Shown here: positions 49,817 to 53,087 of the stretch, piece by piece
Position numbering within the stretch: the stretch's first letter is position 1
How the letters are laid out: the number at the start of each line of letters is the position of its first letter
Assembly (NCBI GenBank): GCA_947058885.1
Contig: CAMSIF010000004.1
Span: 1-53,087 of the forward strand
Reading direction: 5' to 3'
Origin: an uncultured Clostridia bacterium
GTDB lineage: Bacteria; Bacillota; Clostridia; Oscillospirales; Oscillospiraceae
Length of the DNA stretch: 53,087 bases
Program-made: the position numbers and the translations under genes
Notes under the pieces: generated by a model
What the model was told of the DNA's origin: nothing
The model's database searches: none
The model's input: only the letters and a program-made list of their open reading frames with translations

Positions 49817-50461
49817 TTATACGCAGTAGAGGGCAATGCAGATATATTGCAGGATACTGCCAGCCAAAACAAACAGGTGCCAAACGAAATGCATATAACG
49901 CTTTTGAGACTTATAGAAAAGAATTCCCGCCGTGTACGCCACGCCGCCCGCCGTCAGCAGGGCCAGTCCCAGCGGCGGCAGGGCTTCTATAATTGCCCCT
50001 AACGCCAGCACAACCAGCCAGCCCATGAGAGCGTAGAGGACGAGGGAAAATTTGTCAAACCGCTTGAGGTCGATGGCGTTAAGGGTGATGCCGACGGCCG
50101 CCAGGGTGGTGTTTGTCAAAAAGAGCATCCAGCCTGTCCGTCCCCCTACGACCAGCAGGGACATGGGGATATAGGTGCCCAGAATAAGGATAAAAATGGA
50201 GCAGTGGTCCATCACCCGCAGCGCGCGCTTCACCGCCGGGGCGCGGACGGCGTGATACACCGTGGAGGCGGTGTACAGCAGAATCAAGCTGGCCCCGTAG
50301 GCCGCCAGACTGAAGACTGCCAGCGAGGAGCCGGACATAACCCCCTTGACCACCAATGGCGCGGCCCCCGCCACCGCCAGCAGTGCGCCTACGCCGTGGG
50401 AAATGCTGTTGGCAATTTCCTCACCCATGGTTTGCGCACGGGATAATTTTTTCTCCAGCAT
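49817..50461 (-). CDS. Hemolysin III family membrane protein
   Basis: EIANSISHGVGALLAVAGAAPLVV...LLYTASTVYHAV...VMDHCSIFILILGTYIPM. Confidence 0.93.
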   Translation of the reverse strand: MLEKKLSRAQTMGEEIANSISHGVGALLAVAGAAPLVVKGVMSGSSLAVFSLAAYGASLILLYTASTVYHAVRAPAVKRALRVMDHCSIFILILGTYIPMSLLVVGGRTGWMLFLTNTTLAAVGITLNAIDLKRFDKFSLVLYALMGWLVVLALGAIIEALPPLGLALLTAGGVAYTAGILFYKSQKRYMHFVWHLFVLAGSILQYICIALYCV

Positions 50462-50682
50462 GTTGTACTCCTTTCCATAAGGCCCCGGCGGGGCCGCTGC
50501 ATCTCGTATCTAATATCTAATATTATTATATATTGCTTTTTATAATATGTCAAGTGCTGGACGAATATTATTCTTTGATTTTGTGTATTGCATTATACGA
50601 AAATTTCGTCTATACTAAATAGAAAAAAAGGCGCACAGCGTGCGCCTCTGCGAAAAAATATACGTGGAAAAGGGAGGCCGTC

Positions 50683-51231
50683 ATGTACAACGACACAGAA
50701 AAATCCGCCCGGAGACTGGAGGAGTGGCTGAAGACCCTGGAGCAGTTCAACCTGCCGGATTGGGAATCCCTTCCCCAGCTGGACCTGTATATGGACCAGG
50801 TGGTACTCCTTCTCACCCGGTATCTGGAACCCATGTATACCGGAGAAGACGAGCGTTTTGTCACTGCCAGCACCATTAACAATTATGTGCGCATGAAAGT
50901 GATGCCGCCGCCGGTGAAAAAGAAGTACTCCCGGGTCCATATCGCCTATTTGGTCATCATCTGTACCCTCAAGCAGAGTCTGTGCATCTCCCAGATTCAG
51001 CAGATGCTGCCGGTGGACCGGGAAGAGGCGTCTGTGCGGGCAGTGTATACGGAGTTTGTGGAAAGGTTTCGGGCCGTAGCGTCTTTCGTCTGCCGCACCC
51101 CGTTCTCCCAGGACCGCAGTTCTCTGGAGAACGGCGGCCTGATCATGACCGCCGCTATTTTGTCCGTTTTTTCCAAATCTCTCACAGATTTCCTGCTCTA
51201 TGAAAGCGGCGGAGAGGAATACGAGGATTGA
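50683..51231 (+). CDS. DUF1836 domain protein
   Basis: LDLYMDQVVLLLTRYLEP...FVTASTINNYVRMKVMPPPVKKKYSRVHIAYLVIICTLKQSLCISQIQQML. Confidence 0.88.
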   Translation: MYNDTEKSARRLEEWLKTLEQFNLPDWESLPQLDLYMDQVVLLLTRYLEPMYTGEDERFVTASTINNYVRMKVMPPPVKKKYSRVHIAYLVIICTLKQSLCISQIQQMLPVDREEASVRAVYTEFVERFRAVASFVCRTPFSQDRSSLENGGLIMTAAILSVFSKSLTDFLLYESGGEEYED

Positions 51232-51237
51232 CCGTGT

Positions 51238-52452
51238 TTACCGGGCTTTGGGTCTGGCGGTCTCCTTCATGGCCACCGCGCAGGCCAGATCGCCCAGCAC
51301 GTTGCAGCAGGTGGCTCCCATGTCGCAGAGGGTGTTGACGCTGATGTACACGCCCATAACGCCAGCGGGGAGTCCGGCGATAGCGGCCAGAGCGGCGAAG
51401 GAAGCGATAGCTCCGCCGGGGACTCCCGGCGTGCCGATGCTCAGCAGGGTGTTGCTCAGCAGCACCACCGCCAGCATACCAAAGCTGATTTCCTGACCGC
51501 AGGCGTTGGCGAAGAAGACGATCATAAAGCTCATGACGATGGACACCGCGTCCATATTGATGGTGGCGCCCAGGGGCAGCGTCAGGGCGGAAATCTCGTT
51601 GGGGACGTCCAGGCTGTCGGCGCAGCGTTTGCTGATGGGCAGGGTCGCGGAGCTGGAGCAGGTGCCAAAGGCGTTGAGAGCCGCCGGAAGGACCTTCACA
51701 AAGAAGTCTTTTATGTTGCATTTGCCCAGCAGCTTCACAATGCCGCCGTAGACAATAAGGCTGTACAGGAACATGGTCAGGTAAAGTGCCGCCAGCACCG
51801 CGCCCAAGGCGATAATCGTATCCGTGCCGTTGGCGTAGATAACGGAGGCAATGGAGCAGAATACGCCCACGGGAGTGAAGTACATCACAACGGAGATGAT
51901 TTTCACGGAGATGCTGTTTACCGCATGGGCCAGTTCCACAAAAGGCTTCGCCGCGTCTCCCAGGGCCAGACAGGTGATTCCCACAATGATGGCGAATACC
52001 AGTACCTGAAGCATGTCGCCGTTGGCGAAGGACGCAACTGGGTTGGCGGGAATCAGATTTTTCACGGTATCCAGCAGGCTGGTGAAGGCGGTGGCCTCCA
52101 CAGAGGACTCCACCATCTCAATGGCTACGCCTTTTCCCAGCCCCAACGCCTTGGGAAGAAACAGGCCCAGAAGACTGGCGAACAGGGTAGTAGCGGTGAA
52201 GTACGCCACGGACTGGGCCCCGATACGCCCGGTGGCGGAAACGCTGCCGATGCTGTGAATCCCCGCAATCAGGGAGCAGAATACCAGAGGGTAAATCATC
52301 ATGCGAAGGGCGTTCATGTACAGTCCGCTCACCAGGCCGATGGCCGGGAGCAGGAATTCCATACGGCCGGGGATGAGCAGTCCGAAGGCAATGCCCAGCA
52401 GCAGGCCCAGAAAAATGGCGAGAGTGATGTTGACTGATTTTTTGGCTTTCAT
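51238..52452 (-). CDS. Dicarboxylate/amino acid:cation symporter (DAACS family)
   Basis: SSSATLPISKRCADSLDVPNEISALTLPLGATINMDAVSIVM and GTPGVPGGAI motifs. Confidence 0.93.
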   Translation of the reverse strand: MKAKKSVNITLAIFLGLLLGIAFGLLIPGRMEFLLPAIGLVSGLYMNALRMMIYPLVFCSLIAGIHSIGSVSATGRIGAQSVAYFTATTLFASLLGLFLPKALGLGKGVAIEMVESSVEATAFTSLLDTVKNLIPANPVASFANGDMLQVLVFAIIVGITCLALGDAAKPFVELAHAVNSISVKIISVVMYFTPVGVFCSIASVIYANGTDTIIALGAVLAALYLTMFLYSLIVYGGIVKLLGKCNIKDFFVKVLPAALNAFGTCSSSATLPISKRCADSLDVPNEISALTLPLGATINMDAVSIVMSFMIVFFANACGQEISFGMLAVVLLSNTLLSIGTPGVPGGAIASFAALAAIAGLPAGVMGVYISVNTLCDMGATCCNVLGDLACAVAMKETARPKAR

Positions 52453-52522
52453 TTGGAGACCCTCTTTTCATAAAAATAATAATTCCGTTTTGGAAAAGTG
52501 CTCTTGCCTGGTGGTAAAGCGG

Positions 52523-52854
52523 CAAAAATAAAATGCCCGTCTTCCATAACAGAAGACGAGCATGACATACCCGTGGTACCACTTCTCTTCGTCCCAGACG
52601 GCCCGAAAGCCGCTGGAACCTCATAGGCATCCAACAATGCCCCCCGCTGTAACAGGCGGACCTGTCGCGCCCTAGCGAAAGCTCGGGCACGCTGCTCAGG
52701 AACCATGTTCACCTGCTTCCGGCCTGTCTCCTTTCAGCATACGGAGACTCTCTGTGAGGCTTTCCAGGGGCGAGTTCCGCAGGAACGCGTCCCGGCGGCA
52801 GCGCGCCGCCCAGGCTACTCTTTCCATCATCGCGTTTCACGAAAATGAAACTGT
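52523..52854 (-). promoter_or_regulatory. T-box leader of the symporter gene
   Basis: Minus strand GATGATGGAAAGAGTAGCC start, AAGTGGTACCACGGG T-box motif, terminator ATGCTCGTCTTC...GAAGACGGGCATTTTATTTTT. Confidence 0.88.
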
Positions 52855-52860
52855 AAGCTT

Positions 52861-52889
52861 ATTATAGGCGGAAGCCCCAAATTTGTCAA
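52861..52889 (-). promoter_or_regulatory. Promoter of T-box-symporter
   Basis: Minus strand TTGACA - 17 nt - TATAAT. Confidence 0.92.
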
Positions 52890-53042
52890 GAAGGAATTTT
52901 CATAAGTCCTCCGGAAATTTTAAACAAGATCCTATTGCCTTTCGTGTTGTTGAAAGCCCATTTTTGAAATACTTTGTCAAAATAGCTAAACGGCAGTTAC
53001 CCGATGCGGATAACTGCCCAATAAACTGGAAGTTGAATAATT

Positions 53043-53087
53043 AGATCGGAAGAGCACACGTCTGAACTCCAGTCACACTAAGATATC
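53043..53087 (+). other. Illumina TruSeq adapter plus i7 index read-through (artefact)
   Basis: AGATCGGAAGAGCACACGTCTGAACTCCAGTCAC + 8 nt ACTAAGAT + ATC (start of ATCTCGTATGCC...). Confidence 0.98.

Noticed and set aside
52449-52712. Short minus-strand ORF upstream of the symporter
   Set aside because: Lies inside the second T-box leader.
1-53087. Prophage, ICE, transposon, toxin-antitoxin or defence island
   Set aside because: No integrase, transposase, phage structural, TA or known defence gene seen in the ORF translations.

Overview
A 53 kb contig end from a GC-rich, spore-forming Firmicute. SpoIIE, T-box leaders, RNase J, CarD and ThyX fit a gut Oscillospiraceae-like clostridium, but that placement is inference. 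Most of the window is core-type: rnj, mfd/carD, an M23 peptidase, mglBAC, rimM-trmD, a yabE-like gene with rsmA, an opp operon, mreB, comF, thyX-udp, a T-box with valS, spoIIE, hlyIII and a T-box with a symporter. I saw no rRNA, tRNA, CRISPR, prophage, transposase or recognisable defence island. The most unusual locus is the oligopeptide ABC operon at 28-36 kb. Its OppC-type permease carries what reads as a complete seven-blade RCC1-like beta-propeller between TM1 and the GTDDLGRD permease core. Its OppF-type ATPase carries a ~180 aa helical/coiled-coil insertion between Walker A and the Q-loop, and a small one-TM protein closes the operon. Other points of interest are a 25-unit Sel1 protein with a three-unit (324 bp) higher-order period, a tandem two-domain ThyX, a WalR-like box (TGTAAC-N5-TGTAAC) at the promoter of a peptidoglycan peptidase, a T-box-controlled symporter, chains of hairpins that look like interspersed repeats, and Illumina adapter sequence at the 3' end of the contig. 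No searches or folding programs were run. Family calls come from reading the translations.
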